This document shows, in pieces, positions 16,141 through 25,646 of a stretch of DNA of 57,656 nt. Position 1 is the first letter of the stretch. Each line of letters begins with the position of its first letter. A program made the position numbers and the translations under genes. Source of the stretch: an uncultured Fusobacterium sp. (lineage in GTDB: Bacteria > Fusobacteriota > Fusobacteriia > Fusobacteriales > Fusobacteriaceae); assembly GCA_900541465.1 (NCBI GenBank), contig UQJY01000008.1, forward strand, positions 1-57,656. Reading direction: 5' to 3'. The notes under the pieces were generated by a model. It worked only from the letters and a program-made list of their open reading frames with translations, was not told where the DNA came from and did no database searches.

Positions 16141-18382
16141 TCCAACACCAAAAATTGACAGTATAAATCTTATTACAGGAAAACCTGTTTATACAGATGA
16201 CCTTGTTCTTAATAACAATACTCTTATTATAAAATTATTAAGAAGCCCTTATGCTTATGCAAAAATAAAATCAATAGATAAAAGAACTGCAATGCTTGTT
16301 CCGGGAGTAGAAGCAATCTACACTTTTGAAGATGTTCCTGAAACAAGATTTACTTCAGCCGGGCAGAGTTATCCAGAGCCTTCTCCTTATGACAGAAGAC
16401 TTCTTGATGAATATGTACGTTATGTTGGAGACCCGGTTGCAATAATTGCTGCTGAAGATGAAAAAACAGCTCTTAAAGCTATGAAACTTATAAAAGTTGA
16501 ATATGAGGTTTTAGAGCCTCTTCTTGATTATGAAAAAGCAACAACTTCAGATATAAAAGTTCATATGGAAGATGCACATACAAATTATGATATAGGTTAT
16601 GACAGAAGCAGAAACCTTGCATCTCATCTTTTATATACAAAGGGAGATGTAGAAGAGGGACTTTCAAAGAGTGAAGTTGTAATAGAAAGAACTTATCGTA
16701 CTCAGCCGCAGATTCAGTCTATGATGGAAACTTACCGTTCTTACAGTTATTATGATGTAAACGGAAGACTTACAACAATATCTTCAACTCAGATTCCATT
16801 TCATGTAAGAAGACATCTTGCAAGAATTTTAGGACTTGATGCCAGCAGAGTAAGAGTTATAAAACCTAGAATCGGCGGAGGTTTCGGAGCAAAACAGACA
16901 ATGGTCTGCGAAATGTATTCTGCATTTGTTACTATGATGACAAAGAAACCTTCAAAGATAATATTTACAAGAAAAGAAACTCAAGTATGCGGAAACACAA
17001 GACATGCTATGACTCTTAATGTAAAAATAGGTTCTGACAAAGAAGGAAATATAAAAGGAATAGATATAAAAGTAATATCAAATACAGGTGCTTATGGAGA
17101 ACATGCTCCAACAGTAACAGGGCTTGTTTCATTTAAAACATTCCCGTTATATGAAAAAATACCAATGAGAATGGAAGCTGACGTAGTGTATACAAATACT
17201 ATGGTAGGGGCAGCATTCAGAGGATATGGAGCAACACAAGGGACATTTGCAGTTGAATCTGCTGTAAATGAACTTGCTGAAATTTTAAAAATATCTCCTG
17301 TGGAAATAAGAATGAAAAATCTTGTTGAGCCTGGAAAAGACAGCTGTATTGCCAGCGGAGATATAAAAAAATGTATTGAGATAGGTAAAGAAAAATTCAG
17401 ATGGGACGAAAGATACCCAAGAAGAATTATGCCAGACGGAAAAATAAGAGCCTGCGGAATGGCAGTTACAATGCAGGGATCTGGTATTGCAGGAGTGGAT
17501 ACAGGATCTGCAATTGTAAGACTTAATGATGCAGGAAACTTTACAGTTCAAGTTGGTGTAACAGATATGGGACAGGGAAGCGACACAGTTGTTACAATGA
17601 TGGCAGCAGAAGTTTTAGAAGTTCCAATGTCTGAAATAATAATAAATGCCAGTGATACAGATGTATCTCCTTATGATCCGGGAGCATATGCTTCAAGTGG
17701 AACTTATGTAACAGGAAAAGCTATTGTTCTTGCCTGTGAAAAAATGAGAGAAGAAATTCTTAAAACAGCAGCTGTTATTTTAGAAACACCAAAAGAAGAT
17801 CTGATTTACTGTGGAAGTCATGTAGAAAGTACAGATGGAACAAAATCAGTAACAATAAAAGATTTAGCAATGAAATCAGTTTCTTTTGATTTAAGAAATC
17901 AGCTTACAACTTCAGCAACTTGGGGAAGCGAAACATCTCCTCCTCCTTTTATAGCAGGATTTGCAGAAGTGGAAATAGATCCAGCAACAGGAGTTTGTGA
18001 AGTTACAGATATTCTTTCAGTTGTTGACTGCGGAACACCGATAAATCCAAGTGCTGCAAGAGTGCAGGTTGAAGGCGGAATGGCTCAGGGAATAGGGCTT
18101 GCTCTATATGAAAACATTCTTTTTGATGAAAAAGGAAGAGTTCTTACAGACAGCTTTATGCAGTATAAAATTCCTTGCAGAACAGACCTTCATAAAATGG
18201 ACGTTGAGTTCAGCAGAAGTTATGAAGAAACAGGTCCTTTCGGAGCAAAATCAATAGGAGAGGTAGTAATAAATACTCCGGCTCCAGCAATAGCAGCAGC
18301 AATAAAAAATGCTGTCGGGGTAAACTTCAGAAAATTACCTATATCTTCTGAAGATATTTTAATGGGAATATTAAGTAAATAA
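16124..18382 (+). CDS. Molybdenum cofactor-binding subunit of a xanthine dehydrogenase-type hydroxylase
   Basis: The 752-aa catalytic subunit has the aldehyde oxidase/xanthine dehydrogenase a/b hammerhead domain (about 1-130) followed by the cofactor-binding domain. Motifs seen include GGGFGAKQT, AAFRGYGATQG with the conserved Arg, GAYASSGTYVTG, and the C-terminal GAKSIGE with the catalytic Glu. The residue after GAK in the first motif is Gln, where mammalian xanthine oxidoreductase has a substrate-binding Glu. The start is GTG 16124 with GAGGTGA upstream, overlapping the iron-sulfur gene. The riboswitch and permease argue for a purine substrate (hypoxanthine or xanthine). No cofactor maturation genes are in this window. 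Confidence 0.9.
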   Translation: MKIINNPTPKIDSINLITGKPVYTDDLVLNNNTLIIKLLRSPYAYAKIKSIDKRTAMLVPGVEAIYTFEDVPETRFTSAGQSYPEPSPYDRRLLDEYVRYVGDPVAIIAAEDEKTALKAMKLIKVEYEVLEPLLDYEKATTSDIKVHMEDAHTNYDIGYDRSRNLASHLLYTKGDVEEGLSKSEVVIERTYRTQPQIQSMMETYRSYSYYDVNGRLTTISSTQIPFHVRRHLARILGLDASRVRVIKPRIGGGFGAKQTMVCEMYSAFVTMMTKKPSKIIFTRKETQVCGNTRHAMTLNVKIGSDKEGNIKGIDIKVISNTGAYGEHAPTVTGLVSFKTFPLYEKIPMRMEADVVYTNTMVGAAFRGYGATQGTFAVESAVNELAEILKISPVEIRMKNLVEPGKDSCIASGDIKKCIEIGKEKFRWDERYPRRIMPDGKIRACGMAVTMQGSGIAGVDTGSAIVRLNDAGNFTVQVGVTDMGQGSDTVVTMMAAEVLEVPMSEIIINASDTDVSPYDPGAYASSGTYVTGKAIVLACEKMREEILKTAAVILETPKEDLIYCGSHVESTDGTKSVTIKDLAMKSVSFDLRNQLTTSATWGSETSPPPFIAGFAEVEIDPATGVCEVTDILSVVDCGTPINPSAARVQVEGGMAQGIGLALYENILFDEKGRVLTDSFMQYKIPCRTDLHKMDVEFSRSYEETGPFGAKSIGEVVINTPAPAIAAAIKNAVGVNFRKLPISSEDILMGILSK

Positions 18383-18390
18383 TTTTTATA

Positions 18391-18429
18391 AAAAACCGGT
18401 TATAAAATTTTTATCATTGCCGGTTTTTT
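18391..18429 (+). terminator. Intrinsic terminator of the purine operon
   Basis: AAAAACCGG (18391-18399) pairs with CCGGTTTTT (18420-18428) around a 20-nt loop, followed by T residues. Confidence 0.82.
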
Positions 18430-18482
18430 ACTTTTAAGATTGGGAAGGCACAGGGAAAATAAAAATACATCAGGAGGAAAAG

Positions 18483-19925
18483 ATGACACAGTTTACACGG
18501 AGAAATATCTATTTAACAATAGGATTTTTATTTATAATATTTGGAAGATTTATTCCTGCTCCAGCTGGAATGGAGCAGTCAGGAATGGCAGTTGCAGGAA
18601 TATTTGCAGGGGTGCTTCTGCTTTGGCTTACAGTTGCAATAGACTGGCCCAGCCTTTTATGTATAGGAGCTTTAGGTCTTATACCTGAAATCGGCTTTAA
18701 AGGAATTATTGCAAGTTCATTTGGAAATGAAACTATAATCTTTCTTATCTGCACTTTTATGTGTACCTATGCTTTATCAGAAACTCCCTTTCTGAATAGA
18801 TGTGCCACTTATTTTATAACAAGTCCCATTGCAAAAAGAGGACCTTGGTCATTTATAATTTCATTTTTTGCAGCAGTTATAGTGATAGGGTGCTTTGCTT
18901 CTCCCACAGTTTTATTTGTGGTGTTTCTTCCGATAGCTGAAAAAATAATTGAGATTTTAAAGCTGAAAAAAGGAGACAAAGTTGCCAATATGATTATGAT
19001 GGGGCTTGCTTTTTGTGTTTCAGTATCTGCTGGAATGACACCTATAGCTCATGTTTTCAGTATTATGGCGATGGGATTTTATAACACAGCAACAGGTCTT
19101 AATATAGGATACGGGCAGTATATGGCATTTGCAGTTCCTGTTGGAATAATAAGCACAGCTCTCCTTATTCTTGTTTTTAAATTTATTTTGAAACCTGAAG
19201 TTTCTGAAATAAAAGATATAGATGTGTCTGTTTTGAAAAAAGAATTAAAACCTATGGAGAAAAAAGAAAAACTTATTCTTGCAATATTTTGTCTGGTTGT
19301 TGCTCTCTGGATTCTTCCAAGCCTATTGAAAAATGTTTTTCCTGTGGCTATGAAGATAAATAAAATGGGGACAGCAATGCCACCAATACTTGGTGTAATC
19401 CTTTATTCAGTTATAACTTTTGATAAAAAACCTCTTTTAAATTTTTCTGAGGGAATGAAAAAAGGAGTGCAGTGGTCAAGTATTATAATGTGTTCTGGAA
19501 CTCTTGCAATAGGAAGTGCTATGACAAATTCACAGATAGGACTTACAAAATATATGGTGAGCAGCTTAACTCCTGCTCTTAAAGACGTTTCTCCTATATT
19601 TTTGATTTTTGTTTTTACAGCATGGGCCTGCATACAGACAAATTTTTCGTCTAACATGGTCACAGTTACTGTTGTAACAACTGTTGCAATTCCTCTGGTT
19701 CAGGCAGCGGGAGGATTGGTTTCATGTCCTGCAATAGTTTCAATAATTGGAATGATGTCAGCTTATGCTTTTGCAACACCGCCAGCAATGCCTCATATTG
19801 CTATGGCTATAGGGTCTGGATGGACTGATACAGGAAGTATGATGAAATATGGATTTATATTTATGCTTGTGACAACAATGATAACTGTTTTCATAGGCTA
19901 TCCAATAGCTGCAGCACTTATGTAA
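18483..19925 (+). CDS. SLC13/DASS family anion permease
   Basis: The 480-aa integral membrane protein has about eleven to twelve hydrophobic segments and the two-fold organisation of the divalent anion:Na+ symporter (SLC13) family. Candidate substrate-site hairpin motifs are CFASPTVLFVVFLP near residue 140 and the later segment QTNFSSNMVTV near 390, which resembles the SNT-type motifs of the family. AGGAGG precedes the ATG. It lies 100 bp after the purine operon, separated by a terminator, so it is probably a separate unit. Substrates of relatives are dicarboxylates, citrate or sulfate; the link to purines is only positional. It ends with its own terminator. Confidence 0.8.
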   Translation: MTQFTRRNIYLTIGFLFIIFGRFIPAPAGMEQSGMAVAGIFAGVLLLWLTVAIDWPSLLCIGALGLIPEIGFKGIIASSFGNETIIFLICTFMCTYALSETPFLNRCATYFITSPIAKRGPWSFIISFFAAVIVIGCFASPTVLFVVFLPIAEKIIEILKLKKGDKVANMIMMGLAFCVSVSAGMTPIAHVFSIMAMGFYNTATGLNIGYGQYMAFAVPVGIISTALLILVFKFILKPEVSEIKDIDVSVLKKELKPMEKKEKLILAIFCLVVALWILPSLLKNVFPVAMKINKMGTAMPPILGVILYSVITFDKKPLLNFSEGMKKGVQWSSIIMCSGTLAIGSAMTNSQIGLTKYMVSSLTPALKDVSPIFLIFVFTAWACIQTNFSSNMVTVTVVTTVAIPLVQAAGGLVSCPAIVSIIGMMSAYAFATPPAMPHIAMAIGSGWTDTGSMMKYGFIFMLVTTMITVFIGYPIAAALM

Positions 19926-19945
19926 AAATGAATATATAAACAGAA

Positions 19946-19974
19946 CGGAGCTGTTACAGCTCCGCTGCTTTTTT
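19946..19974 (+). terminator. Intrinsic terminator of the SLC13 permease gene
   Basis: Perfect 8-bp stem CGGAGCTG (19946-19953) / CAGCTCCG (19957-19964) with a 3-nt loop, then CTGC and a T run to 19974. Confidence 0.85.
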
Positions 19975-20383
19975 ATTGATTATAGTTTTCAATTGCATTC
20001 TTGTTAAGCTGAATTGCATTTTCAAGATTTCTGTTTAAATCCTTAAGTCTTTCCTGCTGAAGATAAAGAGCATCAAGTGTAGAGCTTTTTTTACTGTCAG
20101 AAAAATCTTCATAGTCTTTTTCCAATTTCTTTAATACTTCCATAGATTTTTTAAAAGTTTCAAGATTATCTTCCTGCACTCTTATAATATTTTCAATATC
20201 GTTTTTCTGTATTATGGTAATCTCTCCTGCAGCAGCATTTTTTAATATTTTACAGCTTGCAATATATTCTCTTGTAAGCCTTTCACTCTCCCTGTAAAGA
20301 GTTTCGGTTTCATCTATTGCAGGCTCAGAAGCAAAAAGTGATAAAGTGCATATAAAAAATAAAAGAGAAAAAATTTTTTTCAT
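19973..20383 (-). CDS. Small secreted helical protein of unknown function
   Basis: The 136-aa product has a clear Sec signal peptide (about 1-18, ending LFAS) and a mature part that is almost wholly charged alpha-helix with heptad-like spacing, so a coiled coil in the periplasm or at the surface is likely. I do not recognise the family. Its size and layout recall the FadA adhesin group of fusobacteria, but no diagnostic FadA motif is visible, so this is only a possibility. AAGGAG lies upstream of the ATG. It is monocistronic, convergent with the SLC13 gene and divergent from the ABC-F gene. Confidence 0.7.
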   Translation of the reverse strand: MKKIFSLLFFICTLSLFASEPAIDETETLYRESERLTREYIASCKILKNAAAGEITIIQKNDIENIIRVQEDNLETFKKSMEVLKKLEKDYEDFSDSKKSSTLDALYLQQERLKDLNRNLENAIQLNKNAIENYNQ

Positions 20384-20475
20384 GTGTATCTCCTTATAAA
20401 TAAATTTCAGTTAAAAAAATTATACATTGGAAAGATAAAAGTTTCAAGGAATATCAAACAAAAGACAGGAAAATA

Positions 20476-20484
20476 TGATATAAT
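20476..20484 (+). promoter_or_regulatory. Extended -10 promoter of the ABC-F gene
   Basis: TGATATAAT (20476-20484), 35 bp before the start. The same nine bases recur before three other genes in this window. Confidence 0.65.
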
Positions 20485-20518
20485 AAACCTTGAGTAAAAA
20501 TATCAGGAGAGTGTTAGA

Positions 20519-22429
20519 ATGGCATTACTGCATGTAGAGAATTTATACAAGGGTTTTTCTGGAGAGACTCTTTTTAAAAATATAACTTTTTCAATAGACC
20601 AAAAAGATAAAATAGGTGTTATCGGAGTAAACGGAGCAGGTAAGACAACACTTATAAAAATGATGCTTGAAATGGAAGAAAATGACGTTGACCCGTCAAC
20701 AGACAGAAGGGGGACAATTTCTAAAAAGGGAAATCTTAAGGTGGGATACCTTTCACAAAATATAAATCTTAATTATGAAAACACTGTTTTTGAAGAGCTT
20801 ATGACAGTTTTCAGCTCTGTATTGGAAGATTATAAAAAAATACATGAACTTAGTTTAAGACTAAATATAGAAGAAGAAAATTTTGATAAGATAATGGAAG
20901 AACTTTCTGTTGTGTCAACAAGATACGAACAGGCAGAGGGATACAGCATAGAATATAAAGTAAAGCAGATTTTAAATGGTCTTAGTCTGCCTGAAGACTT
21001 ATGGAATGTAAAAATCGGTGACCTTTCAGGAGGACAGAAATCAAGAACTGCTCTTGGAAAAATTCTTTTGGAAGAGCCTGAACTTTTAATACTTGACGAG
21101 CCAACAAACCACTTAGATTTAATTGCAATAGAATGGCTTGAAAAGTTTTTGAAAGATTATAATAAAGCGGTGATGGTTGTTTCCCATGACAGATATTTTC
21201 TTGATAATGTAGCAAACAGAATATTTGAAATCGAGGGAAAAACTTTAAGAACATATAAAGGAAACTTTACAGATTACACAATTCAGAAAGAAGCATATCT
21301 TTCTGGGGCTGTAAAAGCTTTTGAAAAAGAACAGGATAAGATAAAAAAGATAGAGGAGTATGTTCAAAGATATAAAGCGGGAATAAAATCAAAACAGGCA
21401 AGAGGACGTCAAAAACTTTTAGACAGAATGGAGAAAATGGAAAATCCTATTTTTGCTAAAAGAAAAATGAAACTTAAATTTGAAATAGAAAGACCAAGTG
21501 TCGACAGGGTTTTAAAAATAGAAAAGCTTTCAAAAGCATATGATGGGAAAAAACTTTTTGATAATCTTAATCTTGAAATTTTCAGAGGTGAAAGAGTAGG
21601 GATAATAGGTAAAAACGGTGTCGGGAAATCAACTCTTTTAAAGATTGTAAATGGAATGGAAAAAGCAGACAGGGGAACAGTTACAATAGGAGAAAAAGTA
21701 ACTATTGGATATTATGACCAGAACCATCAGGGACTTGACCTTAAAGCTACAATCTTAAATGAATTTTTATATAATTATCCAATGAGCGAAGAGGAAGTAA
21801 GAACTCTTGCCGGGGCATTTTTATTCCCGGAAGATGACGTTATGAAAACGATAGGAAGTTTAAGCGGAGGAGAAAAAGCAAGGGTTACCCTTATGAAACT
21901 TATTCTTAAAAAAGCAAATTTCTTGATACTTGACGAGCCAACAAACCACCTTGATATATATTCAAGAGAGGTTTTAGAGGAAGCTCTTGAAGATTATGAC
22001 GGAACTATTCTTGTTGTTTCCCACGACAGATATTTCCTTGAAGGAATAGTAAATACAATATATGAAATTACAGAAGAGGGAGCTGAAAAATTCAAAGGGG
22101 ATTATGAGGCTTACTGTGCTAAGAAAAAAGAGGCAAAAGAGGAAAAAGTTTCTGAAGGCGTAAATGACTATGAAGAGCAGAAAAGAATAAAGAACAGAAT
22201 TTCATCTCTTGAAAGAAAGTACGGCGAGGTTGAAAAGGATATAGAAAAACTTGAAAACAAAAAAGAAGATGTTCAAAAGGACTATGACCTTGCAGGAAAA
22301 ATAAATGATTTAGAAAAATTATTAGAGCTTCAAAACAGGCTTGAAACGTTAGATAATGAGATTTTAAGCAAGATGGAAGAGTGGGAAGACATTGAAAATG
22401 AACTAAAAACTTTAAAAAATACTTTGTAA
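20519..22429 (+). CDS. ABC-F family ATPase (ribosome-associated type)
   Basis: The 636-aa soluble protein has two ABC ATPase domains and no membrane segments. First domain: Walker A GVNGAGKTT (about 37-45), signature LSGGQKSR, Walker B LLILDEPTNHLDL. Second domain: GKNGVGKST, LSGGEKAR, LILDEPTNHLDI. A charged linker between them and a C-terminal coiled coil (about 545-636) are typical of Uup/YdiF-type ABC-F proteins, which bind the ribosomal E site and ease stalled elongation. AGGAG lies upstream of the ATG. It sits directly before the str operon, in keeping with a translation role. The exact subfamily is not certain. Confidence 0.9.
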   Translation: MALLHVENLYKGFSGETLFKNITFSIDQKDKIGVIGVNGAGKTTLIKMMLEMEENDVDPSTDRRGTISKKGNLKVGYLSQNINLNYENTVFEELMTVFSSVLEDYKKIHELSLRLNIEEENFDKIMEELSVVSTRYEQAEGYSIEYKVKQILNGLSLPEDLWNVKIGDLSGGQKSRTALGKILLEEPELLILDEPTNHLDLIAIEWLEKFLKDYNKAVMVVSHDRYFLDNVANRIFEIEGKTLRTYKGNFTDYTIQKEAYLSGAVKAFEKEQDKIKKIEEYVQRYKAGIKSKQARGRQKLLDRMEKMENPIFAKRKMKLKFEIERPSVDRVLKIEKLSKAYDGKKLFDNLNLEIFRGERVGIIGKNGVGKSTLLKIVNGMEKADRGTVTIGEKVTIGYYDQNHQGLDLKATILNEFLYNYPMSEEEVRTLAGAFLFPEDDVMKTIGSLSGGEKARVTLMKLILKKANFLILDEPTNHLDIYSREVLEEALEDYDGTILVVSHDRYFLEGIVNTIYEITEEGAEKFKGDYEAYCAKKKEAKEEKVSEGVNDYEEQKRIKNRISSLERKYGEVEKDIEKLENKKEDVQKDYDLAGKINDLEKLLELQNRLETLDNEILSKMEEWEDIENELKTLKNTL

Positions 22430-22477
22430 AAATTTTTAAAATGTGCTAAAATATCATCTGCTATATAATAGATTAGT

Positions 22478-22506
22478 TTGACTTTTTATCGGGAAAAGAC
22501 TATAAT
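22478..22506 (+). promoter_or_regulatory. Promoter of the str operon
   Basis: TTGACT (22478-22483), exactly 17 bp, TATAAT (22501-22506), a near-consensus strong promoter 54 bp upstream of rpsL. Confidence 0.9.
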
Positions 22507-22559
22507 ATCTAAGTTATATAATAATATAAAAATATAAAAAATTTCGGAAGGAGGGTAAA

Positions 22560-22928
22560 ATGCCTACTTTAAATCAATTAGTAAAAAAAGGAAGACAGAC
22601 TTTAGAAGAAAAAGGAAAGTCACCAGCATTACAAGGAAACCCACAAAGAAGAGGAGTTTGTGTTAGAGTATACACTACTACACCTAAAAAACCAAACTCA
22701 GCTTTAAGAAAAGTTGCCAGAGTAAAATTAACTAACGGTCTAGAAGTAACTTGCTACATTCCAGGTGAAGGACACAACTTACAAGAACACTCAATCGCTC
22801 TTATAAGAGGTGGAAGAACTAAAGACTTACCAGGGGTTAGATACAAAATAATCAGAGGAGCTTTAGACACAGCAGGAGTTAACAACAGAAAACAATCAAG
22901 ATCTAAATACGGTGTAAAAAAAGCGTAA
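22560..22928 (+). CDS. rpsL: 30S ribosomal protein S12
   Basis: The 122-aa protein is the S12 component of the decoding centre. The conserved segments [13 protein letters not shown] and the loop with PGVRYK are intact. The Lys residues that mutate to streptomycin resistance are wild type (Lys in PKKPNS, Lys in GRTKDLPG). GGAGGG precedes the ATG. First gene of rpsL-rpsG-fusA-tuf, with codon use typical of highly expressed genes. Confidence 0.98.
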   Translation: MPTLNQLVKKGRQTLEEKGKSPALQGNPQRRGVCVRVYTTTPKKPNSALRKVARVKLTNGLEVTCYIPGEGHNLQEHSIALIRGGRTKDLPGVRYKIIRGALDTAGVNNRKQSRSKYGVKKA

Positions 22929-22953
22929 TTAATTAGGGAGGTGAACAGTTTAA

Positions 22954-23424
22954 ATGTCAAGAAGAAGAGCAGCAGTTAAAAGAGATGTATTACCTGATTC
23001 AAGATATTCTGATAAGGTAGTTACTAAAACTATAAATGCATTCATGGTAGATGGAAAAAAATCATTAGCAGAATCTATATTCTATTCAGCAATGGATTTA
23101 ATAAAAGAAAAAACTGGTAAAGAGGGGTACGATGTATTTAAACAAGCTTTAGAAAACATTAAACCTCAAGTTGAAGTAAGATCAAGAAGAATCGGAGGAG
23201 CTACTTACCAAGTTCCAACTGAAGTAAGATTAGAAAGACAACAAACTCTAGCTTTAAGATGGCTTGTTACTTATACAAGAGAAAGAAAAGAGTACGGAAT
23301 GGTTGAGAAGTTAGCAGCTGAATTAATCGCAGCATCTAACAACGAAGGTGCAACTGTTAAGAAAAAAGAAGATACTTATAGAATGGCTGAAGCTAACAGA
23401 GCGTTCGCACACTATAAATATTAA
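22954..23424 (+). CDS. rpsG: 30S ribosomal protein S7
   Basis: The 156-aa primary 16S rRNA-binding protein nucleates the 30S head. The N-terminal [10 protein letters not shown] and the conserved [15 protein letters not shown] block are present; the length is standard. GGGAGGTGA lies about 9 nt before the ATG, which is 25 nt after rpsL. In many bacteria S7 represses its own operon; I did not find a clear mimic of its rRNA site in the short spacer. Confidence 0.98.
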   Translation: MSRRRAAVKRDVLPDSRYSDKVVTKTINAFMVDGKKSLAESIFYSAMDLIKEKTGKEGYDVFKQALENIKPQVEVRSRRIGGATYQVPTEVRLERQQTLALRWLVTYTRERKEYGMVEKLAAELIAASNNEGATVKKKEDTYRMAEANRAFAHYKY

Positions 23425-23461
23425 TTTGTATTTAGCGTAATAACGAGGAGGAAAACACTAA

Positions 23462-25537
23462 ATGGCTAGACAAGTTTCATTAGAAATGACTAGAAACATT
23501 GGTATCATGGCTCACATTGACGCTGGTAAAACTACTACTACAGAAAGAATTCTTTTCTATACTGGAGTTAACCACAACCTTGGAGAAGTTCATGATGGAG
23601 CTGCTACAATGGACTGGATGGAGCAAGAGCAAGAAAGAGGTATCACAATCACTTCTGCTGCTACAACATGTTTCTGGAAAAATCATAGAATAAATATAAT
23701 AGACACACCAGGACACGTGGACTTTACAGTTGAGGTTGAAAGATCTCTAAGAGTCCTAGATGGTGCAGTTGCAGTATTCTCTGCAGTTGACGGGGTTCAG
23801 CCTCAATCTGAAACTGTATGGAGACAAGCTGACAAATACGGTGTACCTAGAATGGCATTCTTCAATAAAATGGATAGAATCGGAGCAGACTTTAAAATGT
23901 GTGTTAACGATATAAAAGAAAAATTAGGAGCAAATCCTGTACCTATCCAATTACCAATCGGAGCAGAAGATGCTTTTGAAGGAATTATTGACCTTATAGA
24001 AATGAAAGAAACAGTTTATTTAGATGACAAAGGTCAAAACTTTGAAATCAGAGATATAAGACCTGAGTTAGCTGATGAAGCTGAAGCAGCAAGAGAATTC
24101 ATGATTGAATCTGTTGTTGAATGTGATGACGAGTTAATGGAAAAATATCTTGGTGGAGAAGAAGTTTCTAATGAAGAAGTAAGAAAGGCTTTAAGAGCTG
24201 GAACTATTGGAAACATGATTATCCCTGTACTTTGCGGAACAGCATTCAGAAACAGAGGTATTCAGCCATTACTAGATGCTATTACTTTATATATGCCTGC
24301 ACCAACTCAAAAAGGTGTTATAAAAGGAACTGACGTAAAAGATCCTGAAAAAGTAATCGAATTACCAATCGGTGACGATGCTCCATTTGCAGCATTAGCA
24401 TTTAAAGTTATGACAGACCCATTTGTTGGAAGATTAACATTCTTCAGAGTATATACTGGTATCGTTGAAAAAGGATCTTATGTATTAAACTCTACTAAAG
24501 GTCAAAAAGAAAGAATGGGAAGACTTCTTCAAATGCACGCTAACAAAAGAGAAGAAAAAGAAGTTGTTTACTGCGGAGATATTGCAGCAGTAGTTGGATT
24601 AAAAAATACAACAACTGGAGACACTCTTTGTGATGAAAAATCTCCTATAATTCTTGAAAAAATGGAATTCCCAGATCCAGTTATCTCTGTTGCAGTTGAA
24701 CCAAAAACTAAAGCAGACCAAGAAAAAATGGGAATTGCACTTGCAAAACTTGCTGAAGAAGACCCTACATTCAGAGTTAAATCTGACGAAGAAACTGGTC
24801 AAACAATCATTTCTGGAATGGGAGAACTTCACCTTGATATCATCGTAGACAGAATGAGAAGAGAATTCAAAGTTGAGTCTACAGTTGGTAAACCACAAGT
24901 TGCTTACAGAGAAACAATCACAGCTTCTACTGAGCAAGAAGTTAAATATGCAAAACAATCTGGAGGTAAAGGGCAATACGGACACGTTAAGATTAAAGTT
25001 GAGCCTATTACTGGAAAAGATTTTGAATTTGTTAACGAAATTACTGGAGGAGCAATTCCTAGAGAATATATCCCTGCAGTAGAAAAAGGATGTAGAGAAG
25101 CTCTTGAAAACGGAGTTGTTGCTGGATATCCATTAGTTGGAGTAAAAGTAACACTTTATGATGGATCATTTCACGAAGTTGACTCATCAGAAATGGCGTT
25201 CAAAATTGCTGGATCTATGGCTATGAAACAAGGTGCTGAAAAATGTAAACCAGTTATCCTTGAACCAATATTCAAAGTAGAAGTAACTACTCCTGAAGAA
25301 TACATGGGAGATATCATCGGAGACATCAACTCAAGAAGAGGTATGATCGGTGGTATGACAGACAGAAACGGTGCTAAGATTATTGATGCAAAAGTACCTT
25401 TATCTGAAATGTTCGGTTACGCAACTGACTTAAGATCTAAATCTCAAGGAAGAGCAAACTACTCAATGGAATTTGAAGAATATGTTCCAGTTCCAAGAGC
25501 AATTCAAGATGCTATAAAAGCTGAAAGAGGAAGATAA
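23462..25537 (+). CDS. fusA: Elongation factor G
   Basis: The 691-aa translocase GTPase is complete. The G1 loop [12 protein letters not shown] (about 17-28), switch [11 protein letters not shown]4 NKMD and the five-domain layout are all visible. It moves tRNA-mRNA after peptide transfer. GAGGAGG precedes the ATG. It lies 37 nt after rpsG. The length matches the canonical EF-G (about 690 aa) rather than a divergent EF-G2 paralogue. Confidence 0.98.
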   Translation: MARQVSLEMTRNIGIMAHIDAGKTTTTERILFYTGVNHNLGEVHDGAATMDWMEQEQERGITITSAATTCFWKNHRINIIDTPGHVDFTVEVERSLRVLDGAVAVFSAVDGVQPQSETVWRQADKYGVPRMAFFNKMDRIGADFKMCVNDIKEKLGANPVPIQLPIGAEDAFEGIIDLIEMKETVYLDDKGQNFEIRDIRPELADEAEAAREFMIESVVECDDELMEKYLGGEEVSNEEVRKALRAGTIGNMIIPVLCGTAFRNRGIQPLLDAITLYMPAPTQKGVIKGTDVKDPEKVIELPIGDDAPFAALAFKVMTDPFVGRLTFFRVYTGIVEKGSYVLNSTKGQKERMGRLLQMHANKREEKEVVYCGDIAAVVGLKNTTTGDTLCDEKSPIILEKMEFPDPVISVAVEPKTKADQEKMGIALAKLAEEDPTFRVKSDEETGQTIISGMGELHLDIIVDRMRREFKVESTVGKPQVAYRETITASTEQEVKYAKQSGGKGQYGHVKIKVEPITGKDFEFVNEITGGAIPREYIPAVEKGCREALENGVVAGYPLVGVKVTLYDGSFHEVDSSEMAFKIAGSMAMKQGAEKCKPVILEPIFKVEVTTPEEYMGDIIGDINSRRGMIGGMTDRNGAKIIDAKVPLSEMFGYATDLRSKSQGRANYSMEFEEYVPVPRAIQDAIKAERGR

Positions 25538-25584
25538 TAACTCTCTCTTTTAAAAACTGAGGTTAATACTCAAAAGAACAAAGT

Positions 25585-25602
25585 CCGGCACTTATGTGCC
25601 GG
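25585..25602. other. GC-rich hairpin between fusA and tuf
   Basis: A perfect 7-bp stem CCGGCAC/GTGCCGG with loop TTAT, in a 109-bp spacer. On the plus strand it is followed by GCAG and A residues, not a T run, so it is not a normal terminator for fusA. It may be a processing or stability element giving tuf its own transcript level. Confidence 0.55.
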
Positions 25603-25646
25603 GCAGAAAATATAAAATTTTTAAATTAGAAATTTAGGAGGACAAA

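Noticed and set aside
18430..18482. Sigma-54 (-24/-12) promoter before the SLC13 permease
   Set aside because: A GG near GGCAC is present, but spacing to a GC at -12 is wrong. I found no convincing -24/-12 site anywhere in the window by eye.
25585..25602. Terminator between fusA and tuf
   Set aside because: The stem is good but there is no T run after it on the coding strand, and tuf has no obvious separate promoter.
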